A program made the translations under genes and the position numbers. From Pseudomonas sp. NBRC 111124 (GTDB lineage: Bacteria; Pseudomonadota; Gammaproteobacteria; Pseudomonadales; Pseudomonadaceae), in contig NZ_BCBA01000074.1 of NCBI RefSeq assembly GCF_001320245.1, positions 1 to 32,055 of the forward strand: a stretch of DNA of 32,055 bases. Direction: 5' to 3'. Under the pieces are notes generated by a model. It did no database searches. It saw nothing but the letters and a program-made list of their open reading frames with translations, and was not told the origin of the DNA. This document shows positions 16,371-24,008 of this stretch, in pieces (the stretch's first letter is position 1; the number at the start of each line of letters is the position of its first letter).

Positions 16371-16396
16371 AAAACGGCCAATCTGGCCGTTTTTTT
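16371..16396 (+). terminator. Terminator after the mvaT-family gene
   Basis: Perfect ten-pair stem AAAACGGCCA / TGGCCGTTTT, loop ATC, ending in seven T. It is symmetric enough to work in both directions. Confidence 0.92.
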
Positions 16397-16424
16397 GTGT
16401 CAGGGAAATTGGTGAGGTAGCAGA

Positions 16425-16583
16425 TCAGCCTTTCTTCCATATGTCGTTTACCGTCGACCATGGAATGCCAAGCTCATCTGAGATTTCTCGCTTGGATTTG
16501 CCAGCCGCTTTGGCTTTGAGCACCGCTTCAATCTTCGCTTGCCGTGCTGGCTGACCAGGCTTGTGGATTACAAGATGCCCACC
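16425..16583 (-). pseudogene. Helix-turn-helix remnant, probably from a recombinase-type gene
   Basis: A frame of about 50 codons ending at TGA 16425 encodes a helix-turn-helix: AKAAGKSKREISDELGIPWS then TVNDIWKKG. This is the C-terminal DNA-reading module of resolvase/invertase-like or similar proteins. No start codon with a ribosome site exists before the frame is closed by TGA at 16584, so only the 3' end of a gene remains. It overlaps the start of the opposite-strand fragment at 16544. Confidence 0.5.
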
Positions 16584-16819
16584 TCAGGCTGACGACGAGG
16601 CTTTTGTTGGACGTGGCCAAGGCTGACCATGGGGCCGATGAAATCGCTGAACAGCTCACTCAGTGGTGGTCAGCAAAAGACGCGGCGCGTATTGCTCATG
16701 AGATCAAAGCTCACTTGATGCGTATCAACAGCGCCTCGCATGTCCCCAAAACGTCTGACGATCCGGACTTCATCCCCAGAATGATTGAGGCGGGAGAGCG
16801 GCGGATGACTGGGCCCTGA
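16544..16819 (+). pseudogene. Possible fragment of an unknown gene
   Basis: An open frame with protein-like wording from about 16595 (LLLDVAKADHGADEIAEQLT then QWWSAKDAARIAHEIKAHL) ends at TGA 16819. The frame runs into the opposite-strand helix-turn-helix remnant without a credible start, so it looks like a 3' fragment joined to other DNA. No family is recognised. Confidence 0.35.
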
Positions 16820-17374
16820 TTGTGCGACAGGGGGAAGCTGACGCGGGATAGGTGGAGTACAAATGTATTCTTTCCTGTTTTCATGCCAGTGAATGGCTTA
16901 ATGAGCGCCTGAATTTCTTCTGCTTTCAGCAATCCCAATGGTAGCGTCGCTCAAGTGCCCGTCTGAACGAGGCCGAGTCAACCCAGGAGATTACAAGCCT
17001 GCAAGTCGTACCGTTCGCGTCCTCTCGGATACTGATGTCTCCTAGGGAAGTCCCGCTATGATGCTGAAAATACATTGTGATCAAGTCCTGTGCACACTGG
17101 CGAACACACTCTAGGCGACGGGATTGACAGAAAAATGATGGATTGATGACGTCACTGAGAGGTACCAGCGGCAGTAAGCATGGCGGATCGTGCTGTCCGC
17201 AGTCCTAGTAGGAGTTGTCTGATCGCGGGTGGTCAGAAGCTAGGAATGAAGTGGCCCTGTTTACCAGGTACGAGATGAGAAGCCACAGCAGGGTTACGAT
17301 GCTGTCCGGATGGATAAGATATGTGAGCTGCGAAAGGATGGAGGCGGGCGACCGACTGATCGCCCGCCGGAGGG
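16820..17374. other. Gene-free stretch
   Basis: About 555 nt with no supportable gene. A minus frame over 16711-16938 reads KAEEIQALIKPFTGMKTG at its start but has no ribosome site. The only structure seen is the hairpin at 17343-17368. Confidence 0.5.
17343..17368 (-). terminator. Hairpin at the 3' end of the 193-aa gene
   Basis: Perfect nine-pair inverted repeat GGCGGGCGA / TCGCCCGCC with an 8-nt loop begins just past the stop of the minus-strand gene. It lacks a T run on the minus side, so it may be a 3' stabiliser rather than a terminator. Confidence 0.5.
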
Positions 17375-17956
17375 TTAAATCAGGCCGCTCTTCTTCTGCG
17401 CGCGACGGATTCTGCGTTTGATTTTCTGAAGGGGAGGATCGGTGACGACCAGGTGCTCCTTCAGGAACAGTGAGGGGAAATTGGCTTTTGCTAGCGCCAC
17501 TGGGACGGCTGCAAACGACCCCCAGTTCCACCGCCAGGCTGACAGCTCAGCGCCGGTCTCGATCACATAGAGCGGCTCTTCATAAAACGCGCGGAAGTCC
17601 ATGATCGCCAATTGCTCGTAACCGGGCTTGGGCATACGAACCTCCCTCCCGTTTCTATCCCATCCAATGAAGTAAGAGTCATAGCCGATCGACTTGCCGT
17701 CAAAATGACTGAACCGCACATGCGCGATACCCTCTTCGGGAACACGCAAGGCGCAGATTTTCTTCATGAGCGTAGTGTAAAAGTCACCGAGGCGGTCGGA
17801 TGGCGCCGTCTTCAGGCAGCCCTTGAAGTGCTCATAATCTTGGTAGCCCAGGCGCTGAGCCAGGTAACGAAGGTACTGGGTGTGTTTGAGCTTTGGGGCA
17901 TCCGCAACCTTGGTGGTTTTAAAGGTTTCCAGGATGGTTTCGGCATTGAAACGCAT
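17375..17956 (-). CDS. Unknown 193-aa protein
   Basis: A soluble 193-aa protein. The N-terminal 50 residues (HTQYLRYLAQRLGYQDYEHF) look like a short helical motif found at the N-termini of several plasmid- and island-borne proteins. The middle has aromatic-rich strands (YDSYFIGWDRNGREV), and the last 20 residues are very basic (KIKRRIRRAQKK). GGAG lies 8 nt before ATG 17956. The basic tail suggests nucleic-acid contact; no family is recognised. Its neighbours are mobile-element scraps. Confidence 0.7.
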   Translation of the reverse strand: MRFNAETILETFKTTKVADAPKLKHTQYLRYLAQRLGYQDYEHFKGCLKTAPSDRLGDFYTTLMKKICALRVPEEGIAHVRFSHFDGKSIGYDSYFIGWDRNGREVRMPKPGYEQLAIMDFRAFYEEPLYVIETGAELSAWRWNWGSFAAVPVALAKANFPSLFLKEHLVVTDPPLQKIKRRIRRAQKKSGLI

Positions 17957-18340
17957 GACATTGACTCCGGTGTCATGGCCGAAAAAGCACTCGTTAGACG
18001 AGATCTTTGCAGATCAGACGCGCTTTGCTGAGCTTGCTGCTAGCCGGGCTGGCCACGGGGAGTAATGTGGTAAGCAGGCACAACACCGTGCTTTCCCAAC
18101 ACAGCGGGGCGGTATACGGCAACCTGGGCACTTGGCCCTCGTCAGCAGGATAGCAAGGCTTCGAATTTGGGTGCAAGCGCTCTATCATCGTTCCTTGCTG
18201 CTTTAATACTTTGTGCTAGGGATGCGAAGTTTGGCTAGGTTGAGGGTGTGCTGATCACAGTGGCACGGGCCTGATCTTTGGCATCTGCTGCTGCAGAGGA
18301 GCTCGCCAGCAGGCTGGGCGTGGCTCTTTTGGGCATCAAT
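17957..18340. other. Gene-free stretch before the IS3 remnant
   Basis: About 380 nt without a convincing frame on either strand. It may include more decayed insertion-sequence DNA, but only the part from 18341 is recognisable. Confidence 0.4.
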
Positions 18341-18436
18341 ACTTTAAGGGTCGCAGGCCCACTCCTCAGAGTGCATCCATACGGCTACTACGCTTGGCTG
18401 GCCGCGCTTGAAGCGGACAGGTCGAGAGAGGGTTAG
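18341..18436 (+). mobile_element. Remnant of an IS3-family transposase (OrfB)
   Basis: A plus-strand frame reads RVHPYGYYAWLA and then DRSRE before TAG 18436. IS3 OrfB proteins carry the phrase CRVLRVHPSGYYAWL followed by SDRSRED at the same spacing. Only about 25 residues survive; the DDE domain, OrfA and terminal repeats are absent. The stop overlaps the 3' end of the opposite XRE gene, so the fragment may form the edge at which that gene was joined. Confidence 0.55.
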
Positions 18437-18885
18437 CATTTTCTCCAGTAACGGCTCAGAGTGGATCTAGGTAAGTCCAGCAACGCCATGGCCTCTGATT
18501 GAGTCTTGCCCTCAGCCTTCAGCGCCTGCACCTTCAACAAAACTGCCTCAGCGCTCCTGGTGCGAGGATGTGCTTGCTTGACTGGCTCGGTGGGGAGTGG
18601 CGCATCGATCAGCTCCATGCGCTCCAACTGGTCGAGCGCCTGCTCCAGAATCTGCCTCGCGGTTTTCTGCTCATCAGCTGCGTGCACGAGCGCCAGGAAA
18701 GCGATCGGATGCAAGTTCAGCGCTTTCGCGAGCTCTTGGCTGGTTTCCAGAGTGGCATTGGATTTCAAGCCTTCCAGTCGACTGATGTGTGACTGAGTCA
18801 CACCTCCAGCGACATCGTATTGCGAAAGCTGCTGCTGCTCTCGCAAAAGCTGGAGCACGGCCGCAAAGGCATCTCGAAGACTCAT
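18433..18885 (-). CDS. XRE-family regulator with a second C-terminal helix-turn-helix
   Basis: A 150-aa DNA-binding protein. Residues about 5-65 are a Cro/C1-type HTH (LLREQQQLSQYDVAGGVTQS, then HISRLEGLKSNATLETSQEL). Residues about 70-100 are a helical linker. Residues about 117-150 are a second HTH (ALKAEGKTQSEAMALLDLPR, then STLSRYWRKC) of resolvase-like form. ATG 18885 is chosen because the XRE domain starts there and GGGCGG lies 6 nt upstream; GTG 18936 adds 17 residues without a ribosome site. No toxin or peptidase is adjacent. It may bind two sites or act as an island regulator. Confidence 0.85.
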   Translation of the reverse strand: MSLRDAFAAVLQLLREQQQLSQYDVAGGVTQSHISRLEGLKSNATLETSQELAKALNLHPIAFLALVHAADEQKTARQILEQALDQLERMELIDAPLPTEPVKQAHPRTRSAEAVLLKVQALKAEGKTQSEAMALLDLPRSTLSRYWRKC

Positions 18886-19207
18886 TTCATCCGCCCTGAT
18901 AAAAGCGGAGGGTATGCCGCGTTTGCGTGCGCTCACTCAAATGTATATATTCATCGCTGTGGGAATCAGGTGGCTCTGTCAGCTTCGGCTGTAATTGGGG
19001 GTAGCCCTCTGACCGCAGGCCCTGGCCCGGAGGGGGCTCTTCAATATATCTCTAAATCGTAAATGAGTAGCGTCACCGTGTGGCAAGCCTCGGCCCGCAC
19101 TCTGTGTGGCCCGTTAGCTATCCATCAACGATGAAAATTGATCTTTTCTTGTCCGAATCATCATGTCGAGGCGGTTTAGCTGTGCGTTGGAGTAAGCGAG
19201 GAAGGCG
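18886..19207. other. Divergent intergenic region
   Basis: About 320 nt between the divergent XRE gene and the 145-aa gene. It should carry both promoters. An AT-rich patch (ATGTATATATTC at 18941) lies near the XRE start and is a candidate -10 zone, but no operator repeat was recognised. Confidence 0.4.
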
Positions 19208-19645
19208 GTGGAATCAGTTCTAATTGCAGACATCCTGTACGGGGAGGCACGGAATCTTAATGGGTCGAGCCTCAGCGATGGCGACCTCATTAGCATCGTT
19301 CAAAAGGACTTTTCCGACCGTGCAGTTTGTGTGGTGAGGCAGTGGTTGTTGCTGGATGTTTTGCTGGCCGAGGGCATGCGCGCTGAGATCGAAGGGGAGG
19401 GGCGTCAGCCCACCATTCTCTACGCCCACAACGTGGTCTTTGATAACCGAGAATGCATTCCCGCGGGGGACGGTCTTGTGACCGATTACGAGCGAGAATT
19501 CTACGGCTGCCTGTTTGAAACCGGGGATGTCTTGGTGGTGCTTGCCGGCCGTGGTGGACGCAAATATGTGAGTCAGCCTGCGGTGGCCGCGCTGAAAAAT
19601 CCCGACATTCGAAGTGCCGCAGGATTGCTGGTGCACGATCTTTAA
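19208..19645 (+). CDS. DUF6957-like small protein
   Basis: A 145-aa protein resembling the DUF6957 group of Pseudomonas: start with IADILYG, then VVRQWLLLDVLLAEGM, PTILYAHNVVFDNR, and the closing block FETGDVLVVLAGRGGRKYVS. These proteins are found near phage and island DNA and have no known function. GTG 19208 is the start, with GAGG 6 nt upstream. It is the first of two same-strand genes (the next after 141 nt). Confidence 0.6.
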   Translation: MESVLIADILYGEARNLNGSSLSDGDLISIVQKDFSDRAVCVVRQWLLLDVLLAEGMRAEIEGEGRQPTILYAHNVVFDNRECIPAGDGLVTDYEREFYGCLFETGDVLVVLAGRGGRKYVSQPAVAALKNPDIRSAAGLLVHDL

Positions 19646-19786
19646 CGCCTGCAGGTGCCGCTTTCCTCCCTGGTCGTGCAATGGGGCCGCAAGCTCCAAT
19701 ATTCGTTTCTCTGCGCTGAGAAGCAGTGCTCAGTCGGGTGACCGGTTTTGACGTCGGGGCAGTAACTATTAAAGGAAATTTTCAGG

Positions 19787-20128
19787 GTGAGTAAGCTTAG
19801 AGTTCCGCCGTTTACCAATAAGCCGGCTTGGAGTGACTGCGCCGCGATACCGAGCGGTGTCGCAAAAGCCATGGACACGCAGTTCGACGTGACCGTAACG
19901 GCCTATCTTTCCTCTGTGCAGTACGGGGAGGGGGAGGCGTACATGATCGGCGTGATTTTTGGCGACGACCGTAAGCGGTTTACTGATGGCTCGACAATTT
20001 GCACATCAATAATTATGAAGACTGAAGAGCGGCGGGGCTACTTGATAGTCCACACCATGAACAGTTGTTATGTGATATGCGACTGGGCGGCAAGTAATGG
20101 GAAGGAAAATCTAGGCTTCGTTCATTGA
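19787..20128 (+). CDS. Unknown 113-aa protein
   Basis: A soluble protein with a beta-rich middle (FDVTVTAYLSSVQYGEGEAY, then FTDGSTICTSIIM) and an end strand GYLIVHTMNSCYVICDW. No family is recognised. GTG 19787 is chosen; AAAGGA lies 13 nt upstream and a closer CAGG precedes it. It follows the DUF6957-like gene and has the same style of phage-cargo composition, lower in G+C than the core genes to the right. Confidence 0.55.
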   Translation: MSKLRVPPFTNKPAWSDCAAIPSGVAKAMDTQFDVTVTAYLSSVQYGEGEAYMIGVIFGDDRKRFTDGSTICTSIIMKTEERRGYLIVHTMNSCYVICDWAASNGKENLGFVH

Positions 20129-20351
20129 TGTTCCTGCCTGAGCTGGAGTTTGAAAGGAGTGAACTTCAGGATGTGGGTTTGCGCTGTCTCATTTTCTCAG
20201 AATTTACCAGTGAGGCGGTGCTGGTTTTCAGAAGGTGTTCAAGTGAGCGGGAAATGCAGGAATTTACTTAGGTCTGGCATCGTATGTCACGCCTAGCTAG
20301 CTCGGGTTGAGCGATTTTGGACGACCAACACCAAGGGCTGGGAGGGCATCT

Positions 20352-20543
20352 ATGGATCGGATTGAGCGCCTCTGGCTGCGGGCTGAGCAGGTGTTTGGTG
20401 ACAGAGCCAAAGCTGCCGTTTGGTTGTCGCAGCCTCGGGCCGCATTTGAAGGTTGCTCTGCGCTGGAGCTTGCACGTGAGGAGGCTGGCAATCGTCTGGT
20501 CGTCCAGACCCTGGAGCGGATTGCTCACGGCTACTGCTGCTGA
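20352..20543 (+). CDS. Orphan MbcA/ParS/Xre-type antitoxin domain mini-protein
   Basis: A 63-aa protein consisting only of the toxin-binding domain of the MbcA/ParS/Xre antitoxins: AEQVFGDRAKAAVWLSQPR, then FEGCSALELAREEAGNRLV and LERIAHG. The Trp-Leu, Pro and terminal HG are the family hallmarks. The usual N-terminal DNA-binding domain is absent, and no RES or MbcT toxin is nearby. ATG 20352 has GGGAGG 6-7 nt upstream, so it can be translated as it stands. It may be a decayed antitoxin or a stand-alone anti-toxin. Confidence 0.7.
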   Translation: MDRIERLWLRAEQVFGDRAKAAVWLSQPRAAFEGCSALELAREEAGNRLVVQTLERIAHGYCC

Positions 20544-20687
20544 CAAGCATGACGTAACTACGCGTCATCGCGAAATCAACTGCGAGAATAGCAACGGATA
20601 TTGAGCGCGGATCTTGCCCACAGGGGGAAGCGGAATGGGGCTCAAGGCGCGGGCTGGGCGGGAAAGGGGTTACGCAGGAGGGTGGCA

Positions 20688-20763
20688 GATAGTATATGAA
20701 TTGGTAGTATGTGTACTATCTATGAGGCCAGGGTTTACGGGGTCTGTGGCGTAGGTAGTATAT
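20688..20763. repeat. Cluster of GRTAGTATRT repeats at the island edge
   Basis: Three direct copies of a 10-nt motif lie at 20688-97 (GATAGTATAT), 20703-12 (GGTAGTATGT) and 20754-63 (GGTAGTATAT); an inverted copy overlaps at 20711-20. They sit 10-100 nt outside the point where the channel gene is broken. Such arrays are typical of recombinase or transposase binding sites at element ends; that role is inferred. Confidence 0.55.
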
Positions 20764-20772
20764 TATCCGCGG

Positions 20773-21546
20773 TTATAGACCACGGTTGCGGAAGGACTCG
20801 CTCATCAGGCGCCAGGTCGGGATCGAGACGATGGTTTTATCAAAGTTCTGCACTTTCACGGTGTGCAGGGTGATATCCACCACATCACCATCGGCACCGA
20901 CCTGCGGCATCTCGATCCAGTCGCCCACGTGCAGCATGTCGTTGCTGGTCAGCTGCACACTGGCGACGAACGACAGCAGGGTGTCCTTGTATACCAACAG
21001 CAGCACCGCCGACATTGCACCCAGGCCCGACAGCAGCAACAGAGGCGAGCGGTCGATCAGGGTGGCGACGATGACGATCGAGGCGAAGATCCACAGCATC
21101 ATCTTGGCCAGCTGCACGTAACCCTTGATCGAGCGGGTGCGGGCGTGTTCGGTGCGGGCGTAGATGTCCAGCAGGGCATCGAGCAGGCACGACAGGGCCA
21201 TGGTCATGAACAGCAGGGTGAAGGCCAGGGCGAGGTTGCCGAGGAAGTGCTGGGCGGTGTCGGACAGCTCCGGCACCAGCTTCAGGCCGAACTGGATCAC
21301 CAGCGACGGGGTGGTCTGGGCCAGGCGGTGGAAGACTTTGTTGTGGCGCAGGTCGTCGAGCCACTTCAACGCCGATTGGCGCGCCAGCAGGCGCGCGCCG
21401 TGCAGCGTCAGAAAGCGCGCCAGGCGCCCGAGGACCAGGGAAATCAGCAGCAGCACGGCCAGGCCGATGGCGGCGTGGAGCAGCGGATGTTGGTCGAGGG
21501 TGCCCCACAGGTCGAGGCTGTCACGCCAGATGCGTTGGATGTCCAT
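20773..21546 (-). pseudogene. Mechanosensitive channel (YbdG/MscS type), 3'-truncated
   Basis: The frame from ATG 21546 gives 257 aa: several membrane helices (LLHAAIGLAVLLLISLVLGR and others), the pore-lining region (LLLLSGLGAMSAVLLLVYKD), then the beta domain (VGDWIEMPQVGADGDVVDI, KTIVSIPTWRLMSESFRN). At this place YbdG-type proteins continue with WRGM-like residues and about 150 more. Here the frame turns to RGL and stops at TAA 20773. The C-terminal cytosolic domain is missing. So the gene was broken at about 20785 by the DNA to its left. The remaining part lacks the vestibule and is probably non-functional. Confidence 0.85.
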
Positions 21547-21691
21547 AAGCTTGTAAACCGGTCTATTGCAGCGAAACGAAGCGCCATTAGAGCGCGGATG
21601 GCGAGAAAGTTGCCAAAAGAAATTCGGCTAAGGCGGCAGAAAACGTTACCCTATGCAACTGAATTTCCCGCACTTGCCTGAGGTTACCTCC

Positions 21692-23014
21692 GTGTTCTCC
21701 CAATTCGCCCTGCACGAACGCCTGCTTAAAGCCGTGGCCGAGCTTAAATTTGTCGAGCCAACCCCGGTGCAGGCCGCGGCCATCCCCCTGGCCCTGCAAG
21801 GGCGCGACCTGCGTGTGACTGCGCAGACTGGCAGCGGCAAGACCGCGGCGTTCGTCCTGCCGCTGCTCAACCGCCTGGTTGACCTGAAAGGCGGGCGTGT
21901 CGAAATCCGCTCGCTGATCCTGCTGCCGACCCGCGAGCTGGCCCAGCAGACCCTCAAGCAAGTGCAGCTGTTCTCGCAGTTCACCTATATCAAGGCTGGC
22001 CTGGTCACCGGCGGTGAAGACTTCAAGGAACAGGCCGCCATGCTGCGCAAGGTGCCGGACGTGCTGATCGGCACGCCGGGCCGCCTGCTCGAGCAGCTCA
22101 ATGCCGGCAACCTCGACCTGTCCCACGTGCAGGTGCTGATCCTCGACGAAGCCGACCGCATGCTCGACATGGGCTTTGCCGAAGACATGGAGCGCCTGTG
22201 CAAGGAGTGCGAGAACCGCGAGCAGACGCTGCTGTTCTCGGCCACCACCGGCGGTGCGGCCCTGCGCGATATCATCGGCAAGGTCCTGAAAGACCCTGAG
22301 CACCTGATGCTCAACAGCGTCTCGCAGCTGGCTGAAGGCACCCGCCAGCAGGTCATCACCGCCGACCACGACCAGCACAAAGAGCAGATCGTGCAGTGGC
22401 TGCTGGCCAACGAGACCTTCGACAAGGCGATCATCTTCACCAACACCCGCGCCCTGGCCGACCGCATCTACGGTCACCTGGTGGCCAAGGACGTGAAGGC
22501 TTTCGTGCTGCACGGCGAGAAGGACCAGAAGGACCGCAAGCTGGCCATCGAGCGCTTCAAGCAGGGCAGCTCCAAGGTGCTGGTGGCCACCGACGTGGCG
22601 GCCCGCGGCCTGGACATCGACGGCCTGGACCTGGTGATCAACTTCGACATGCCACGCAGCGGTGACGAGTATGTGCACCGTGTGGGCCGCACCGGCCGTG
22701 CCGGTGGTGAAGGCCTGGCGATCTCTCTGATCACCCACAATGACTGGAACCTGATGTCCAGCATCGAGCGCTACCTCAAGCAGCAGTTCGAGCGTCGGGT
22801 GATCAAGGAAGTCAAAGGGACCTACAGCGGGCCGAAGAAGGTCAAGGCTTCGGGCAAGGCGGTGGGGGCCAAGAAGAAGAAGGTCGATAAGAAGACTGGC
22901 GAGAAGAAGGCCGCTGCGAAGCGCAAACCGACCGCCAAGCCGCGGCCGAATGCACCGCTGGCCAGTGCCGATGGGCTGGCACCGCTGAAGAAGCGCAAGC
23001 CTGCGGCTGAGTAA
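21692..23014 (+). CDS. DEAD-box ATP-dependent RNA helicase
   Basis: A 440-aa RNA helicase. In order: Q motif (FVEPTPVQAAAIPLAL), motif I AQTGSGKT, Ia PTRELAQQ, II LDEADRMLDMGF, III SATTGG, then the second RecA domain with FTNTRALAD, VATDVAARGLDIDG and HRVGRTGRAG. The last 60 residues are a Lys/Ala/Pro-rich basic tail (KKKKVDKKTGEKK) for RNA binding. GTG 21692 is preferred because GAGG lies 8 nt upstream; ATG 21653 adds 13 residues without a site. It should act in RNA remodelling (cold, ribosome assembly or degradosome). It is divergent from the broken channel gene. Confidence 0.92.
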   Translation: MFSQFALHERLLKAVAELKFVEPTPVQAAAIPLALQGRDLRVTAQTGSGKTAAFVLPLLNRLVDLKGGRVEIRSLILLPTRELAQQTLKQVQLFSQFTYIKAGLVTGGEDFKEQAAMLRKVPDVLIGTPGRLLEQLNAGNLDLSHVQVLILDEADRMLDMGFAEDMERLCKECENREQTLLFSATTGGAALRDIIGKVLKDPEHLMLNSVSQLAEGTRQQVITADHDQHKEQIVQWLLANETFDKAIIFTNTRALADRIYGHLVAKDVKAFVLHGEKDQKDRKLAIERFKQGSSKVLVATDVAARGLDIDGLDLVINFDMPRSGDEYVHRVGRTGRAGGEGLAISLITHNDWNLMSSIERYLKQQFERRVIKEVKGTYSGPKKVKASGKAVGAKKKKVDKKTGEKKAAAKRKPTAKPRPNAPLASADGLAPLKKRKPAAE

Positions 23015-23027
23015 GGCTGACGCGCTG

Positions 23028-23147
23028 CCTGTAGGAGCGGCCTTGTGTCGCGAAAGGGCCGCAAAGCGGCCCCCGAACAAAAGCGTCAATGCGCACATCG
23101 CTGGGCTGCTCTGCAGCCCGTTCGCGACACAAGGCCGCTCCTACAGG
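23028..23147. repeat. REP inverted pair (REPIN), CCTGTAGGAGCGG class
   Basis: A 27-nt arm from 23028 is repeated as a perfect reverse complement ending at 23147; the arm starts CCTGTAGGAGCGGCCTTG. The middle has the second-order palindrome GGGCCGCAAAGCGGCCC. This is the typical P. putida doublet. It begins 13 nt after the helicase stop and probably serves as its 3' end. Confidence 0.93.
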
Positions 23148-23169
23148 GGCCGTGTCAGCCAGAAGCACT

Positions 23170-23442
23170 TTATTCCGTCTTTTTCTCCGCCTGTTTCAGC
23201 TCCTTGATCCGCTTGTCGATCAACTGACACTTGTCGGGCAAGTCCTTGCTCGCCGTCCCCAGCTCCATCCCCTGGAGCTCGTCATTTATCTCCTTGGCCT
23301 TCTGCGGGTTCTGCTCGGTCAGCTGACTGACCAGCCCGGCCAGCTCCTCCCGTTTCTGTGTCGCTTCTTCCGGCGTGCAGGCCCAGGCGGGCAGGGCACA
23401 GCACAGGGCGGTGGCGCAGGCGATGCGCAGCAGCGGTTTCAT
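23170..23442 (-). CDS. Small exported helical protein
   Basis: A 90-aa protein with a signal peptide (residues 1-21, ending PAWA-C) and a short helical mature part with two Cys (CTPEEATQK and DKCQLIDK) that could form a disulfide. The end is Lys/Glu-rich. GGAGG lies 8 nt before ATG 23442. Unknown function; probably periplasmic. Confidence 0.8.
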   Translation of the reverse strand: MKPLLRIACATALCCALPAWACTPEEATQKREELAGLVSQLTEQNPQKAKEINDELQGMELGTASKDLPDKCQLIDKRIKELKQAEKKTE

Positions 23443-23729
23443 CCTTTCTACCTCCAGCAGTGGTTTGCCCGGTGGAGGCGCGTGCCGGCGAGTTGGTTCA
23501 GCGCCAACGACCGATGGCTATAACCCCGGGTACAAGAACCGCGATCCCCCTCGGCTTTAGTTTGAAGTCGTAACGGAACCTCGCTAGCCGCTTGATTAGG
23601 CTACTTCCGCTCCATGCTGTAGTCCTTTTCCCAAAGCCTCCTGGCGCTATTGAAGGGCGAGCGATTGCCCTCTAGTCTCGCCATCAAACAGGAGGTATCG
23701 TATGTACAGATGTAAATACGGAGCGTCCC

Positions 23730-24008
23730 ATGTTGTTTGAGTAGGACGAAGCGAAGAACCAGATCAACATCCGCAAACACGGCATCGATTTCTCCGATGT
23801 ACCGGATATGTTCAATCATCCGATGCTGATTCGCCGGGATGATTGTCCGGACCACGATGAGGAGCGCTGGGTCAGCCTTGGCTGGTTGAAGTGCCTGATA
23901 GGGGTTGTCGTCTACACGGAAAGGCAGGGTGATGTCATTCGAATCATCTCTGCGCGAAAAGCCACACGATGGGAGGCCAAAAATTATGACCAAAGCATCG
24001 AAAACTGA
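23730..24008 (+). pseudogene. brnT: brnT toxin gene with an amber codon at position 5
   Basis: The frame from ATG 23730 reads MLFE-stop-DEAKNQINIRKHGIDF, where BrnT proteins have W at the stop (FEWDEAK). The rest is intact to TGA 24008: DVPDMFNHPMLIRRDD, RWVSLGW, VVVYTERQGDVIRIISARKA. BrnT is a RelE-fold ribonuclease toxin. TGG to TAG at 23742-44 is one transition. GGAG lies 7 nt before the ATG, and a 12-codon frame with AGGAGG (23702-23740) overlaps the start. A restart at ATG 23808 would lose the first third. The gene overlaps brnA by 23 nt, as is usual. The toxin is expected to be silent while the antitoxin remains. Confidence 0.88.

Noticed and set aside
21587..23098. 503-codon minus-strand frame opposite the RNA helicase
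   Set aside because: Shadow of the helicase; Leu/Gln/His-rich with no domain.
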